From: Actinomycetes bacterium
GTDB taxonomy: Bacteria > Actinomycetota > Acidimicrobiia > Acidimicrobiales > Microtrichaceae
Length of the DNA: 59,751 nt
Direction: 5' to 3'
Assembly: GCA_024222295.1 (NCBI GenBank)
Contig: JAAEPF010000091.1
Span: forward strand, 1 to 59,751
Shown here piece by piece: positions 45,687-54,449 of this stretch. The position numbers and the translations under genes were made by a program. The notes beneath the pieces were generated by a model. That model had not been told where the DNA came from. It saw nothing but the letters and a program-made list of their open reading frames with translations, and searched no databases. How positions within the stretch are numbered: the stretch's first letter is position 1; each line of letters opens with the position of its first letter.

Positions 45687-46649
45687 ATGAGTGACAACGA
45701 CGCCCCACCGGGCGCCAACGCGGCCGACCTGGGTGACGGGATCGATCCCGATGCCGAGGACTTCCTGTACGACGAGTTCGCGTGGTTTTCCGAGAACTGC
45801 GCCGAGTACGACCTGGCGTGGGACGGTCAGGCGGAAGTGGAACGCGTGCAAGTGCCCGCGGGCGACCTGGGAGATTTGTCGATGCTGCGCTGGGGCAGCG
45901 GTCACCCGGAGGTCGTGTTCCTGCACGGCAGCGCACAGAACGCGCACACCTGGGACACGGTCGCGCTGGCGATGGGCCAGCCTCCCGCGCTGGCCGTGGA
46001 CCTGCCGGGTCACGGCCGCTCGCTGTGGCGAAAGGACGGCCGCTATGACCCGCACAGCAACGCCGACACCGTGCTGGCGGCGCTCGAGTCGGTGCTCGAA
46101 CAGCCGGTGTTGCTCGTCGGGATGTCGCTCGGTGGACTCACCGCGAACCGCGTCTCCAAGCTGAACTCGGACCTCGTGACCCGCCAGGTCGTGGTGGACA
46201 TCACCCCGGGCGTCACGCGCGACAAGGCCAAGGAGATCCACGACTTCATCGCTGGGCCGCAGACCTTCGCCAGCTTCAGCGAGATCTTCGAGCGCACGGT
46301 GGAGTTCAACCCGACTCGATCGAAGACCTCGCTTCGCCGTGGCATCCTGCACAACGCGCACCGCCTGGATGACGGATCCTGGGAGTGGAACTACGACCGG
46401 GCGCAGCCCGACGGCGGCACCCCGTTCCCCGAGCGCGACGATCTCTGGGCCGACGTCGCGGCCACGAAGATGCCCTATCTGCTCACCCGCGGAGCGGACA
46501 GCCCCGTTGTCGACGACGACGATGTGGCGGAGTTGAGGCGCCAGCGCCCTGCGGCGCGTGTCGAGATGGTCGAGGCCGCAGGCCACAGCATCCAGGGCGA
46601 CCAGCCGGTCGTGCTGGCCGGGATGCTGTCTGCGGAACTGGACGCCTGA
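45687..46649 (+). CDS. Alpha/beta hydrolase
   Basis: A 320-residue alpha/beta-fold hydrolase: oxyanion loop VFLHGSAQNAHTWD, VDLPGHGRS, nucleophile elbow VGMSLGGLTA, and C-terminal catalytic His in EAAGHSIQGDQP. An acidic N-terminal tail of about 40 residues precedes the fold. It could be an esterase, hydrolase or lyase. It is divergent from the CocE gene by 149 bp, which hold a small inverted repeat (GTGAATCGGGTTCAC at 45605-45619) and nothing else I can name. The Pat gene follows after 9 bp. Confidence 0.85.
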   Translation: MSDNDAPPGANAADLGDGIDPDAEDFLYDEFAWFSENCAEYDLAWDGQAEVERVQVPAGDLGDLSMLRWGSGHPEVVFLHGSAQNAHTWDTVALAMGQPPALAVDLPGHGRSLWRKDGRYDPHSNADTVLAALESVLEQPVLLVGMSLGGLTANRVSKLNSDLVTRQVVVDITPGVTRDKAKEIHDFIAGPQTFASFSEIFERTVEFNPTRSKTSLRRGILHNAHRLDDGSWEWNYDRAQPDGGTPFPERDDLWADVAATKMPYLLTRGADSPVVDDDDVAELRRQRPAARVEMVEAAGHSIQGDQPVVLAGMLSAELDA

Positions 46650-46658
46650 GCGCGCCCC

Positions 46659-49337
46659 GTGGCCGAAGCAGCTGCCTCCGGCGCCCCCGAGTACCCAGCT
46701 TCGTGGGAGGCCGACGTGGCACTCCGCGACGGCCACACCGTGAGGGTGCGGCCGATCCATCCCACCGACGCCGAGGAACTCGGAGCGTTCCACCAACGGC
46801 AGTCGGCGGAGTCCATCTACTTCCGGTTCCTGTCGCCGCGCCCCACCCTCTCGGACAAGGAGCTGGCCCGCTTCACGCAGCTCGACTACGAGGACCGGAT
46901 GGCGTTCGTGGGGGTGCTCGGCGACAAGATCATCGCGGTCGCCCGCTACGAACGGTATGACGGAACCGACACCGCAGAAGTCGCGTTCCTGGTCGACGAC
47001 GACCACAACGGCCGCGGCCTCGCAACGGTGATGCTCGAGTACCTGGCGGCGGCAGCGCGCCACAACGGGCTGCACAGGTTCAGCGCCTCCACGCTGCCCA
47101 ACAACCGCAAGATGCTCAGCGTGTTCGCGAGGGCCGGTTTCGATGTGTCATCACGCATCGAGGACGGAGTCGTGGCCCTGTCGTTCGCGATCGACCCGAC
47201 TGACGAGTCGACCGCGGCGGCTGACCGCAGGGAACGACAGGCCGAGGCCGCCACTGTCCAGCGGCTGCTCCGTCCCGAGTCGGTCGCCGTACTGGGCAGT
47301 TGGGCCCCCGGAGGTCTCGGGGCAGCAGCAGTGGAGGCGATCGTGTGGGGCGGATATCGCGGCGAACTCTGCATGGTTCGCACCGGCGCCGCAGCGACCG
47401 GGCAGGCCGAGAGTGATCCTCCGCAGGGCGTTGCGGCACTCGACGAGATCCCACGGGGCACCGACCTGGCGATCGTGGCCGTTGAGGCGGAACGGGTCCC
47501 CGCCATCGTGGAGCGCTGTGCCGATGCGGGGGTGGGTGCGATCCTGATCCACTCGGCCGGCTTCGCGGAGTCCGGCCCTCAGGGCGCTGCGTTGCAGGAT
47601 CGTGTGGTCGAGGTGGCCCGTCGCAATGGTGTGCGGGTGCTCGGCCCCAACTGTTTGGGGCTGGTCAACACCGACCCGGACGTGAGTCTGCACGCCACCG
47701 TGGCGACCGGCTGGCCCCCGAGCGGGCACGTCGCAGTGTTCGCCGAGTCGGGAACGCTCGCCGCGGCGATCCTCGATGAGGCCCAGCGGCGGGAACTGGG
47801 CGTGTCGACCTTCGTCGCGGCCGGGAACCCGGCCGACGTTGGTGTTGCCGACATGCTCAGCTACTGGACCGACGACGCGGCGAGCGATGCCGTGCTGCTC
47901 TACATGCGGTCGTCGGGACTGCCCGCCCGGCTGGTGCGCGCCGCCCGGGCGGCAGCGTTGCGCAAGCCGGTCGCAACCCTCGGCAGTGTGTTCCTCGGCG
48001 CGTCCGATTCCCAACAGGCCCTCCGGCGCGTCGAGGCCCTGACCCGCCAGACCGGGGTGATCAGCGTCGGATCGCTCGAGCAGTTGTTCGACCTGGGCCG
48101 CCTCATGGCCGATCAGCCGGTACCTGCCGGTGCCGGGGTGGCCGTGGTCGGCAACTCCGACGGCGCCGTGGCCATGGCCGCTGACGCATGTGCAGGCAGC
48201 GGACTGCAGCTGGTCGACCTTGCTGCTGACGGCAGCAACGGCGGGGGACCGGGAAATGCCGCGGACTACCAGAACCCCGTGAACCTCACCTTCAAGGCTC
48301 GAACAAGTGACTTCGTCGCTGCCCTCGATGCGGTTGCGCAGCACCCTGAAGTGCACAGCGTGCTGCTGGTGCACACGCCGCCCCGGATGAAGCGCTCACA
48401 GGAGATCGCCGATGCCGTCGTTGCGGTCTCGCAGCGACACCCGGATGTGACCTTTGCTGCCACGATGCTCGGCGCTGCCGGCACCCCCAGGATCGGCGAC
48501 GACGGCAACTCGGTGCCGGTGTACTCGTTTCCCGAGCACGCAGCCCTGGCGCTCGGCCGCCTGGCCCGATATCGGCAGTGGAGCGAATCCAACCGCGAGG
48601 TCCCGACCGGGACGCCGCTCGGGTGCGACATCGACGCTGCGAGGGAGGTCACCGCCGTTGCGCTGGCGCGACAGGATCGCGACGAGTCGGTGCAGCTCAC
48701 CCTCGAGGAGCAGGAGAGGCTGCTCTCGGCGTTCGCAGTGCCGATCGCAGCGCGCGACGTGGTGGCGGATGCCGACGCGGCCATGGCGGCCGTGGAGCGG
48801 ATCGGCTGGCCGGTCGCGATCAAGGCGCACCGGCGTGACCGGCGTACCCGCACAGCGGCCAGCGGCGTGGCCGTCGACCTTGCCGATGAAGCCGACCTTC
48901 GGGCCACATGGGAACGGATGGAAAGCGTGCTGGGCGCCGACATGCACCCAGCCGCCGTGCAGCGCTACATCGAACGCGGCGTCGACGCCTCTGTGGTGCT
49001 GCGTCGCACTCCGGGCGGTGGCACGATCGAGGTCGGCCTGGGCGGACCCGTGGCGGCGCTCGACGACCGCCAGTTCGGTCTGCTGCCGCTCAGTCTCCAC
49101 GACGCTCAGTCGCTCGTGTCGTCCAGCTCGGTGGGCAGGGCCCTGTCCGACCCGCTCGACCGGGTGGCGCTCGTCGGTGTGGTGCAACGACTGGCCGAGC
49201 TGATGGAGCAGGTGGAGGAGATCTGTTTCATCGAGGCCGATCCCGTGATCGCATCGGTTGATGGCGCATGGGTGGCCGACGTGACCGTCGAGGTGTGTCC
49301 GCCCGAGAAGTCCCTCCCCGTGCGCAAGCTCGACTAG
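46659..49337 (+). CDS. Pat-type protein: N-terminal GNAT acetyltransferase fused to ADP-forming acyl-CoA synthetase domains
   Basis: An 892-residue fusion. Residues from about 15 to 170 form a GNAT domain (VRVRPIHPTDAEEL, with HNGRGLATVMLEYLA as the acetyl-CoA loop). The rest has CoA-binding, succinyl-CoA-ligase-like and ATP-grasp domains. This order (GNAT first) matches the Streptomyces-type PatA that acetylates acyl-CoA synthetases; Salmonella Pat has the reverse order. The SHTG catalytic-His segment of active synthetases is not seen; the region reads KPVATLGSVFLGASDSQQ, so the synthetase part is probably a regulatory sensor. GTG start 9 bp after the hydrolase gene. Confidence 0.88.
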   Translation: MAEAAASGAPEYPASWEADVALRDGHTVRVRPIHPTDAEELGAFHQRQSAESIYFRFLSPRPTLSDKELARFTQLDYEDRMAFVGVLGDKIIAVARYERYDGTDTAEVAFLVDDDHNGRGLATVMLEYLAAAARHNGLHRFSASTLPNNRKMLSVFARAGFDVSSRIEDGVVALSFAIDPTDESTAAADRRERQAEAATVQRLLRPESVAVLGSWAPGGLGAAAVEAIVWGGYRGELCMVRTGAAATGQAESDPPQGVAALDEIPRGTDLAIVAVEAERVPAIVERCADAGVGAILIHSAGFAESGPQGAALQDRVVEVARRNGVRVLGPNCLGLVNTDPDVSLHATVATGWPPSGHVAVFAESGTLAAAILDEAQRRELGVSTFVAAGNPADVGVADMLSYWTDDAASDAVLLYMRSSGLPARLVRAARAAALRKPVATLGSVFLGASDSQQALRRVEALTRQTGVISVGSLEQLFDLGRLMADQPVPAGAGVAVVGNSDGAVAMAADACAGSGLQLVDLAADGSNGGGPGNAADYQNPVNLTFKARTSDFVAALDAVAQHPEVHSVLLVHTPPRMKRSQEIADAVVAVSQRHPDVTFAATMLGAAGTPRIGDDGNSVPVYSFPEHAALALGRLARYRQWSESNREVPTGTPLGCDIDAAREVTAVALARQDRDESVQLTLEEQERLLSAFAVPIAARDVVADADAAMAAVERIGWPVAIKAHRRDRRTRTAASGVAVDLADEADLRATWERMESVLGADMHPAAVQRYIERGVDASVVLRRTPGGGTIEVGLGGPVAALDDRQFGLLPLSLHDAQSLVSSSSVGRALSDPLDRVALVGVVQRLAELMEQVEEICFIEADPVIASVDGAWVADVTVEVCPPEKSLPVRKLD

Positions 49338-49366
49338 CGGCCGACTGGACGTGAACGTGCCCGCAG

Positions 49367-49381
49367 CCACTTCAGAAGTGG
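49367..49381. terminator. Small hairpin between convergent genes
   Basis: CCACTTCAGAAGTGG gives a 6-bp stem with a CAG loop between the convergent Pat and acyl-CoA dehydrogenase genes. It is weak, but the only candidate there. Confidence 0.35.
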
Positions 49382-49396
49382 TGGGGTCGCGCGGGG

Positions 49397-50533
49397 TCAG
49401 CGAGGTTCGCGGGCCAGCCCCAGCATCCGTTCGCCGACGATGTTGCGCAGTATCTGCGTGGTGCCGCCCATGAGGGTGTAGGCGGGGGAGTAGCAGACGC
49501 CCCTCGAGACCCGGTTCCAACCCATGGCTGCGGGGCCCGCCACGTCCACGCAGAACTCGGCCACGCGCTGCTCGAACTCGGTGCACATGGTCTTGGTCAC
49601 CGACGACCAACCCACGGGGGCCTGTCCCATCACCTCGCGAAGCACCATGTTGCGCCCGATCAGGTAGCCCGACTCCAGGGCAGCGATCCTCTGTCGTACC
49701 CGGGGATCCGTCCGGTCGGCAGCTTCCAGCGCGTCCAGGTAGAGCCGCCGGTTGGACACCAGCCGGTCGATGCCGCCGCGCTCATGTTCCATCTGGCGCA
49801 TCACCTGGCGGAAGCTTCCATTGGGCTCCCCGACGAGGTTGGCGTCAGGTACGGCCACGGAGTCGAGCAGCACCTCGCAGAAGTGCTCGTTGCCCGTGGC
49901 GTCGGTGATGCGCCGCACCTCGATGCCGGGCGACGACATGTCCACCACGAACTCCGACAGCCCGGCGTGGGGTGGGGCGTCGGGGTCGGTGCGGGCGATG
50001 AGGTAGCACCAGTCGGCCTCTGCGGCACCCGAGGTCCAGACCTTCGCCCCGTCGACCTCCCACTCGCCGCCGGCGGGGCCGTGGCGGTGCACCGCTCGGG
50101 TGCGGATGGAGGCCACGTCGGAGCCGGCGTCGGGCTCGCTCATGCCGATGCACCAGGCCGAGGTGCCCGCCACGATGTCCCCGAGCCAACGACGCCGTTG
50201 GTCGTCGTTGCCGAACTGCAGCAGCGTCGGGCCGATCTGGCGGTCCGCGAACCACGAGGTGGCGATCGGTGCGCCTGCTGAGATCAGCTCTTCGAACACC
50301 ACGAAGCGTTCCAGGGCACTACGACCATGGCCGCCCCACTCGACGGGCCATGTCATGCCCAACCAGCCCAGCTCTGCGAGTTGGAGGGAGAACTCGCGCG
50401 ACGTTCCGATGAGCCAGGAGTCCTCGGTCACTTCCAGGTCTGCTGTGGCGGCGGCGCCCACCTCACGGGCTTGTGCGGCGAGTTCCACGAGCTCCGCAGG
50501 TAGGTGGAAGTCGAGGCTGTCTGGGGTGCCCAT
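49397..50533 (-). CDS. Acyl-CoA dehydrogenase
   Basis: A 378-residue flavoprotein of the acyl-CoA dehydrogenase family, first step of beta-oxidation or a related oxidation. Features: WCIGMSEPDAGSDVASI (FAD and substrate signature), VDGAKVWTSGA, and the C-terminal signature YTLMGGTTQILRNIVGERM. The expected catalytic Glu position cannot be assigned with confidence, so chain length or substrate is open. ATG at 50533 has AAGGA upstream. It is divergent from a quinone oxidoreductase by 35 bp. Confidence 0.92.
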   Translation of the reverse strand: MGTPDSLDFHLPAELVELAAQAREVGAAATADLEVTEDSWLIGTSREFSLQLAELGWLGMTWPVEWGGHGRSALERFVVFEELISAGAPIATSWFADRQIGPTLLQFGNDDQRRRWLGDIVAGTSAWCIGMSEPDAGSDVASIRTRAVHRHGPAGGEWEVDGAKVWTSGAAEADWCYLIARTDPDAPPHAGLSEFVVDMSSPGIEVRRITDATGNEHFCEVLLDSVAVPDANLVGEPNGSFRQVMRQMEHERGGIDRLVSNRRLYLDALEAADRTDPRVRQRIAALESGYLIGRNMVLREVMGQAPVGWSSVTKTMCTEFEQRVAEFCVDVAGPAAMGWNRVSRGVCYSPAYTLMGGTTQILRNIVGERMLGLAREPR

Positions 50534-50554
50534 CTGCCAATCCTTGCGCGCCGC

Positions 50555-50560
50555 TACTGT
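50555..50560 (+). promoter_or_regulatory. Likely -10 box of the quinone oxidoreductase gene
   Basis: TACTGT is followed by 8 nt and the ATG at 50569, suggesting a leaderless mRNA. Confidence 0.4.
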
Positions 50561-50568
50561 TCCGGGCC

Positions 50569-51543
50569 ATGCGAGCGATTGTTCTCGAGTCATATGGCGG
50601 CCCCGAAGTCCTCACCCCGATGGAGGTGCCCGACCCCACACCCGCTGCCGACGAGGTGCTGGTCGACATCGCCGCCACGGCGGTCAACCGTGCCGACCTC
50701 CTGCAGCGCATGGGCCTCTACCCGGGGCCGCCGATGGAACACGAGATCCCCGGCATGGAACTCGCGGGCCGGGTGGCCGCAGTCGGTGAGCGCGTGACCA
50801 GGTGGTCAGAGGGCGATGAGGTCATGGCCATCGTCGGCGGCGGTGCCTATGCGGAGAAGGTGGCTGTGCACGAGCGCCAGCTGATGCCGGTTCCAACCGT
50901 TGTCGGCCTGCCCGACGCCGGTGCCATCCCTGAGGTCTTCATCACGGCGTACGACGCGCTCGTGCTGCAGGGCGGACTCGGCGCCGGTGGTTGGGCGCTG
51001 GTTCACGCCGGAGCATCGGGTGTGGGAACGGCCGCCATACAGATCTGCAGGGCAGTCGGCGCCCGGGTGGCGGTGACGTGCTCGGCGGGCAAGGTCGAGG
51101 CCTGCCGCGAGCTGGGTGCAGACCTCGTGGTCGACTACACGTCGCAGGACTTCGTGGCAGAGGTCGGCCAGGCCACCTATGGCCACGGGGTCGACGTGGT
51201 GCTCGATGTGATCGGCGGCGACTACGTGCAGCGCAACGTGAGGGTGTCCGCGGTTGGCGGTCACATCATCCAGGTCGGCGTGATGGGCGGCGGAAAGGCC
51301 GAGGTCAACGTCGGAGACCTGTTGCCGAAGCGCCTGTCACTCACAGGCACGGTGCTGCGGGGCCGCCCGGTCGAGGAGAAGATCGCGGTCTCCCGGCGCT
51401 GTGAGCACGACCTCCTGCCGCTTTTCGACGCGGGAACGCTCCGCCCGGTCATCGACCGCCGCATGTCGCTGTGGGAGGTGGCAGAGGCACATGAACTGGT
51501 CGCAGCGAACGCCACGGTCGGCAAGGTGGTCCTGCAGCCCTGA
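50569..51543 (+). CDS. NAD(P)H:quinone oxidoreductase-like protein (MDR family)
   Basis: A 324-residue medium-chain reductase. GroES-like N-terminus MRAIVLESYGGPEVL, then MELAGRVAAVGERV, and NADP-binding segment VHAGASGVGTAAIQICRAVGA. The zinc-binding cysteines of alcohol dehydrogenases are absent, so it is a QOR-type enzyme. Substrate unknown. It is convergent with the ABM gene. Confidence 0.9.
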   Translation: MRAIVLESYGGPEVLTPMEVPDPTPAADEVLVDIAATAVNRADLLQRMGLYPGPPMEHEIPGMELAGRVAAVGERVTRWSEGDEVMAIVGGGAYAEKVAVHERQLMPVPTVVGLPDAGAIPEVFITAYDALVLQGGLGAGGWALVHAGASGVGTAAIQICRAVGARVAVTCSAGKVEACRELGADLVVDYTSQDFVAEVGQATYGHGVDVVLDVIGGDYVQRNVRVSAVGGHIIQVGVMGGGKAEVNVGDLLPKRLSLTGTVLRGRPVEEKIAVSRRCEHDLLPLFDAGTLRPVIDRRMSLWEVAEAHELVAANATVGKVVLQP

Positions 51544-51558
51544 GTGGTCCGCTCCGGC

Positions 51559-51840
51559 TCAGCGCACGGCCACTTCGCACACGGTGGTCTCGTAGGTCTC
51601 GTACCACTCCTGTGCGCCGCGGCGTTGTGCCTCGGCGTGCTCGGGGTTCGCACTCCAAGCAGCGATCGCGTCGAGTGACTCCCACCTGCACACAGTGATG
51701 CCCACCCCGTCGGCGCCGCGCACCGATTCGATCGACACGAACCCGGGCTGCTCGCGGCAGAGTTCCTCCATGCGGGCCGAGGTCTCGTCGTAGCCGGGCG
51801 CAGGATCGCGCAGCTTGGAGGTGAAGATGACCGCGTACAA
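51559..51840 (-). CDS. Antibiotic biosynthesis monooxygenase (ABM) domain protein
   Basis: A 93-residue ferredoxin-like ABM-fold protein: MYAVIFTSKL, PGFVSIESVRG, VCRWESLDAIAAWSANPEHAEAQ is the usual pattern (shown in pieces under 20 residues here: ESLDAIAAWSANPEHAE). Such proteins act in oxygenation, haem breakdown or as stress proteins. A TAG stop lies directly before the TTG at 51840, so TTG is the only upstream start. It lies 14 bp before the citrate synthase stop. Confidence 0.8.
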   Translation of the reverse strand: MYAVIFTSKLRDPAPGYDETSARMEELCREQPGFVSIESVRGADGVGITVCRWESLDAIAAWSANPEHAEAQRRGAQEWYETYETTVCEVAVR

Positions 51841-51854
51841 CTAGGGGTGTCCGC

Positions 51855-53123
51855 TCAGCGGTCGACGATGTTCACGTAGTCGCGTTGCTCGGAACCCGTG
51901 TAGACCTGCCGCGGGCGGTAGATGCGGCTGTTCTGGTCGAGCAACTCGATGTAGTGCGACAGCCAGCCCGCTGTGCGCGGGATCGCGAAGAGAACCGTGA
52001 ACATGTCCATCGGGAAGCCCATGGCCTGGTAGATCAACCCGGAGTAGAAGTCGACGTTGGGGTACAGCTTGCGACTGATGAAGTAGTCATCGCTCAGGGC
52101 GACCTCTTCGAGCGCCAGCGCGATGTCGAGCAGCGGGTTCTTGCCCGTGACCTCGAACACCTCATCAGCGGTGCGCTTGATGATCGTGGCGCGGGGGTCG
52201 TAGTTCTTGTAGACGCGGTGCCCGAATCCCTGCAGCAGCTTCTCGCCCCGCTTCACCTCTTCGACGTAACGGGCGACGTTGTCGGCGCTGCCGATCTCGT
52301 TGAGCATGCGGATCACGGCCTCGTTGGCGCCACCGTGGCGGGGGCCGTACAGGGCCGAGGCAGCAGCCGCGGTGGAGATGTAGGGATCCGCGTGTGCGGA
52401 GCCGACCGTGCGCATGGCGGTGGTGGAGCAATTCTGCTCGTGGTCCGCGTGCAGGATGAACAGCACGTCGAGTGCCCTGGCCAACACCGGGTTGGCGTCG
52501 TAGCGGGGTTCGGCGGTCTTCCACATCATCGACAGGAAGTTGGCCGCGAAGTCGAGGCTGTTGTCGGGATAGACGAACGGCATGCCGACGCTGTGGCGGT
52601 AGGCGCCGGCTGCGAGGGTGGGCATCTTGGCGATCAGCCGAACGACCTGCTTCATGAGCACTTCGCGGTTCTCGATGTCCTTTGCCTCGGGGTAGAAGGT
52701 CGACAGCGCCGCGACGGTGGACACGAGGATCCCCATCGGGTGGGCGTCGTGGTGGAAGCCCTCCATGAACCGCTTGCGCACGTTCTCGTGGATGAACGTG
52801 TGGTGTGTGATCTCGTAGCGCCAGGCCTCGAACTCCTCGGCGCTGGGGAGGTCCCCGAAGATCAGCAGGTAGGCGACCTCGAGGTAGCTGGAGTGCTCAG
52901 CGAGCTGCTCGATGGGGTAGCCGCGGTAGCGGAGGATGCCTTCGGCGCCGTCGAGCTCGGTGACGGCGGATGCAGCGGCCGACGTGGCTCCGAAGGACGG
53001 GTCATGGAACCACACACCGGGAAGCAGCTTGCTCCATTCCGTGGCAGCCGCACCACCCTGGTCGATGGGAACCTCGATGCTGTCGCCAGTGCGGTTGTCG
53101 GTGATCGTGATGGTTTCGGGCAC
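51855..53123 (-). CDS. gltA: Citrate synthase
   Basis: A 422-residue type II-like citrate synthase, which condenses oxaloacetate and acetyl-CoA. Active-site regions: ILHADHEQNCSTTAMR (His), YGPRHGGANEAVIRML (His) and NVDFYSGLIYQAMG (Asp). The GTG at 53123 is preceded by CAGGAG at 7 nt; the longer upstream frame has no similarity. The 156 bp upstream to the LysR gene hold a likely -10 box and no gene. Confidence 0.96.
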   Translation of the reverse strand: MPETITITDNRTGDSIEVPIDQGGAAATEWSKLLPGVWFHDPSFGATSAAASAVTELDGAEGILRYRGYPIEQLAEHSSYLEVAYLLIFGDLPSAEEFEAWRYEITHHTFIHENVRKRFMEGFHHDAHPMGILVSTVAALSTFYPEAKDIENREVLMKQVVRLIAKMPTLAAGAYRHSVGMPFVYPDNSLDFAANFLSMMWKTAEPRYDANPVLARALDVLFILHADHEQNCSTTAMRTVGSAHADPYISTAAAASALYGPRHGGANEAVIRMLNEIGSADNVARYVEEVKRGEKLLQGFGHRVYKNYDPRATIIKRTADEVFEVTGKNPLLDIALALEEVALSDDYFISRKLYPNVDFYSGLIYQAMGFPMDMFTVLFAIPRTAGWLSHYIELLDQNSRIYRPRQVYTGSEQRDYVNIVDR

Positions 53124-53151
53124 TGGATTCTCCTGAGGGGCGTACCCACCC

Positions 53152-53157
53152 ATCCTA
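53152..53157 (-). promoter_or_regulatory. Possible -10 box of citrate synthase
   Basis: On the reverse strand TAGGAT lies 28 nt upstream of the GTG and would give a short leader with the CAGGAG ribosome-binding site. Confidence 0.35.
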
Positions 53158-53279
53158 GGCGCTCCCAGGGGATTCCCTAATCGCCGCGGATGCACTGCAC
53201 ATCAGTGCTGTGGCGCAACAGCGTCTGGCTGCGCGCACAACGGAACAGTGTTTCCATTCGGGCCGCAGCGTGGACGACC

Positions 53280-54206
53280 TCACTCGTCGGGATCGATGCC
53301 CGGCACCTTTGCGTGTTCCTCGAGGATCACCTCGCCGATCGTCTCCGCCACAACCCTCGCTGCGGCCGATGGCAGGCCCCTGCGTCGGCGGATCATGCCT
53401 ACCGACCGGCGGGGCACGCCTGTGATCGGGATTGCGCGCCACGGTCCCTGCAGGCCTACGTTGGCGAGGCCCATGCTCGTGGCGGATGCCGGCACCACCC
53501 CCGCGCCGAAGCCTCCGAAGGCGAGCGAGGCCAACAGCCGCATGCCGTCGAACTCGGCACGGGCCCGGAGCTCCACGCCGGCCTCGGTGGCCGCCCTGTC
53601 GAGCACATCGCGGAATGCGGTGCCGGGAGCTTCGAGCAGCAGCTCGTGCTCGGCGAGGTCGGTGAGCGTGACCTCCTCGCGGTCGTGCAGTGGATGGCCC
53701 TCGGGGGCTATGACCACGCGGTCCTCGGTGAACAGCGGCTGCACGTCCACATCGGGGTGTTCGACCGGGAGGTTGATCACGGCTAGGTCCACGGTGCCGC
53801 TCGTGGTGCCGAGCAGGAGCGCACTCGAAGGCGCATCCAGCACGACCACGCGGACCTCGGGGTACTTGTCCCACAGTCGTTGCAGCAGGGGGGCGACCAG
53901 CCAGCGGGCGGTGGTGCCGATCACACCCAGGCTCACAGCACCGACCACCACGTCGCGCAGGTAGGCGAGGTCGGAGTCGAGCGCGTTGAACTCGCCTTCG
54001 ATCCGCCGGGCCCGTTCGAGTGCAGCGAGGCCCTCCGGTGTGGGCTCGGTCGTCGCCCGGTCGATGAGTGTCACGCCGAGATCGGACTCGAGGCGGCTGA
54101 TGTGGGCGGACACGTTGGATTGCACGGTTCCGAGCGCCTTGGCGGCAGCAGAGAAGGACTTGTGCTCGGACACGGCGAGCAGGGCTCGGAGCTGCTTACG
54201 ATCCAT
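53280..54206 (-). CDS. LysR-family transcriptional regulator
   Basis: A 308-residue regulator. N-terminal winged helix-turn-helix (residues 1-60: QLRALLAVSEHKSFSAAAKA, QSNVSAHISRLESDLGVTL) and a type 2 periplasmic-binding-protein-like effector domain (about 90-300). Divergent upstream are the 6C-type RNA and the HAD/PlsC gene, which might be targets. The co-inducer is unknown. Confidence 0.92.
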   Translation of the reverse strand: MDRKQLRALLAVSEHKSFSAAAKALGTVQSNVSAHISRLESDLGVTLIDRATTEPTPEGLAALERARRIEGEFNALDSDLAYLRDVVVGAVSLGVIGTTARWLVAPLLQRLWDKYPEVRVVVLDAPSSALLLGTTSGTVDLAVINLPVEHPDVDVQPLFTEDRVVIAPEGHPLHDREEVTLTDLAEHELLLEAPGTAFRDVLDRAATEAGVELRARAEFDGMRLLASLAFGGFGAGVVPASATSMGLANVGLQGPWRAIPITGVPRRSVGMIRRRRGLPSAAARVVAETIGEVILEEHAKVPGIDPDE

Positions 54207-54241
54207 CGCTGAGAACGATAACAGATATCGACCATATTGCG

Positions 54242-54270
54242 TTGACCGATTGCTTGCTACTGGCTAACTT
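54242..54270 (+). promoter_or_regulatory. Promoter of the 6C-type RNA
   Basis: TTGACC (54242-54247) and TAACTT (54265-54270) are 17 bp apart, a good housekeeping promoter. The start is expected near 54277. Confidence 0.6.
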
Positions 54271-54276
54271 GATGAT

Positions 54277-54408
54277 CACAACAAAACGCCTGAGGGCGCG
54301 GACGGTTCCCCCCAACCGACCCCCTTGGCGCAGCGTCCCTGGTTTCCCCCCAACCGGGACGCATTGCTGAAGGACTGGTGCCCCCCCGCCAGTCCTTCAG
54401 CCCGTTTT
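54277..54408 (+). ncRNA. 6C-type small RNA
   Basis: Three hairpins with C-rich loops: CGGTT-CCCCCC-AACCG (54303-54318, loop exactly six C), a hairpin at 54333-54362 (stem GCGTCCC-t-GGTT, loop TCCCCCC), and a 13-bp stem at 54366-54401 with a TGCCCCCCCG loop, followed by CCGTTTTAG as terminator. Two C6 loops are the hallmark of the actinobacterial 6C RNA family (M. tuberculosis B11). In mycobacteria, as I recall, it precedes a HAD-family gene; here a HAD/PlsC gene starts 42 nt downstream. The 5' and 3' ends are estimated from the promoter and the T-run. Confidence 0.85.
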
Positions 54409-54435
54409 AGGGCGGACATCGTCCGGGGCTGCCTG

Positions 54436-54441
54436 TAGCGT
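54436..54441 (+). promoter_or_regulatory. Likely -10 box of the HAD/PlsC gene
   Basis: TAGCGT is followed by 8 nt and the ATG at 54450. The gene therefore probably has its own promoter after the small RNA terminator. Confidence 0.45.
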
Positions 54442-54449
54442 CCAATGCG

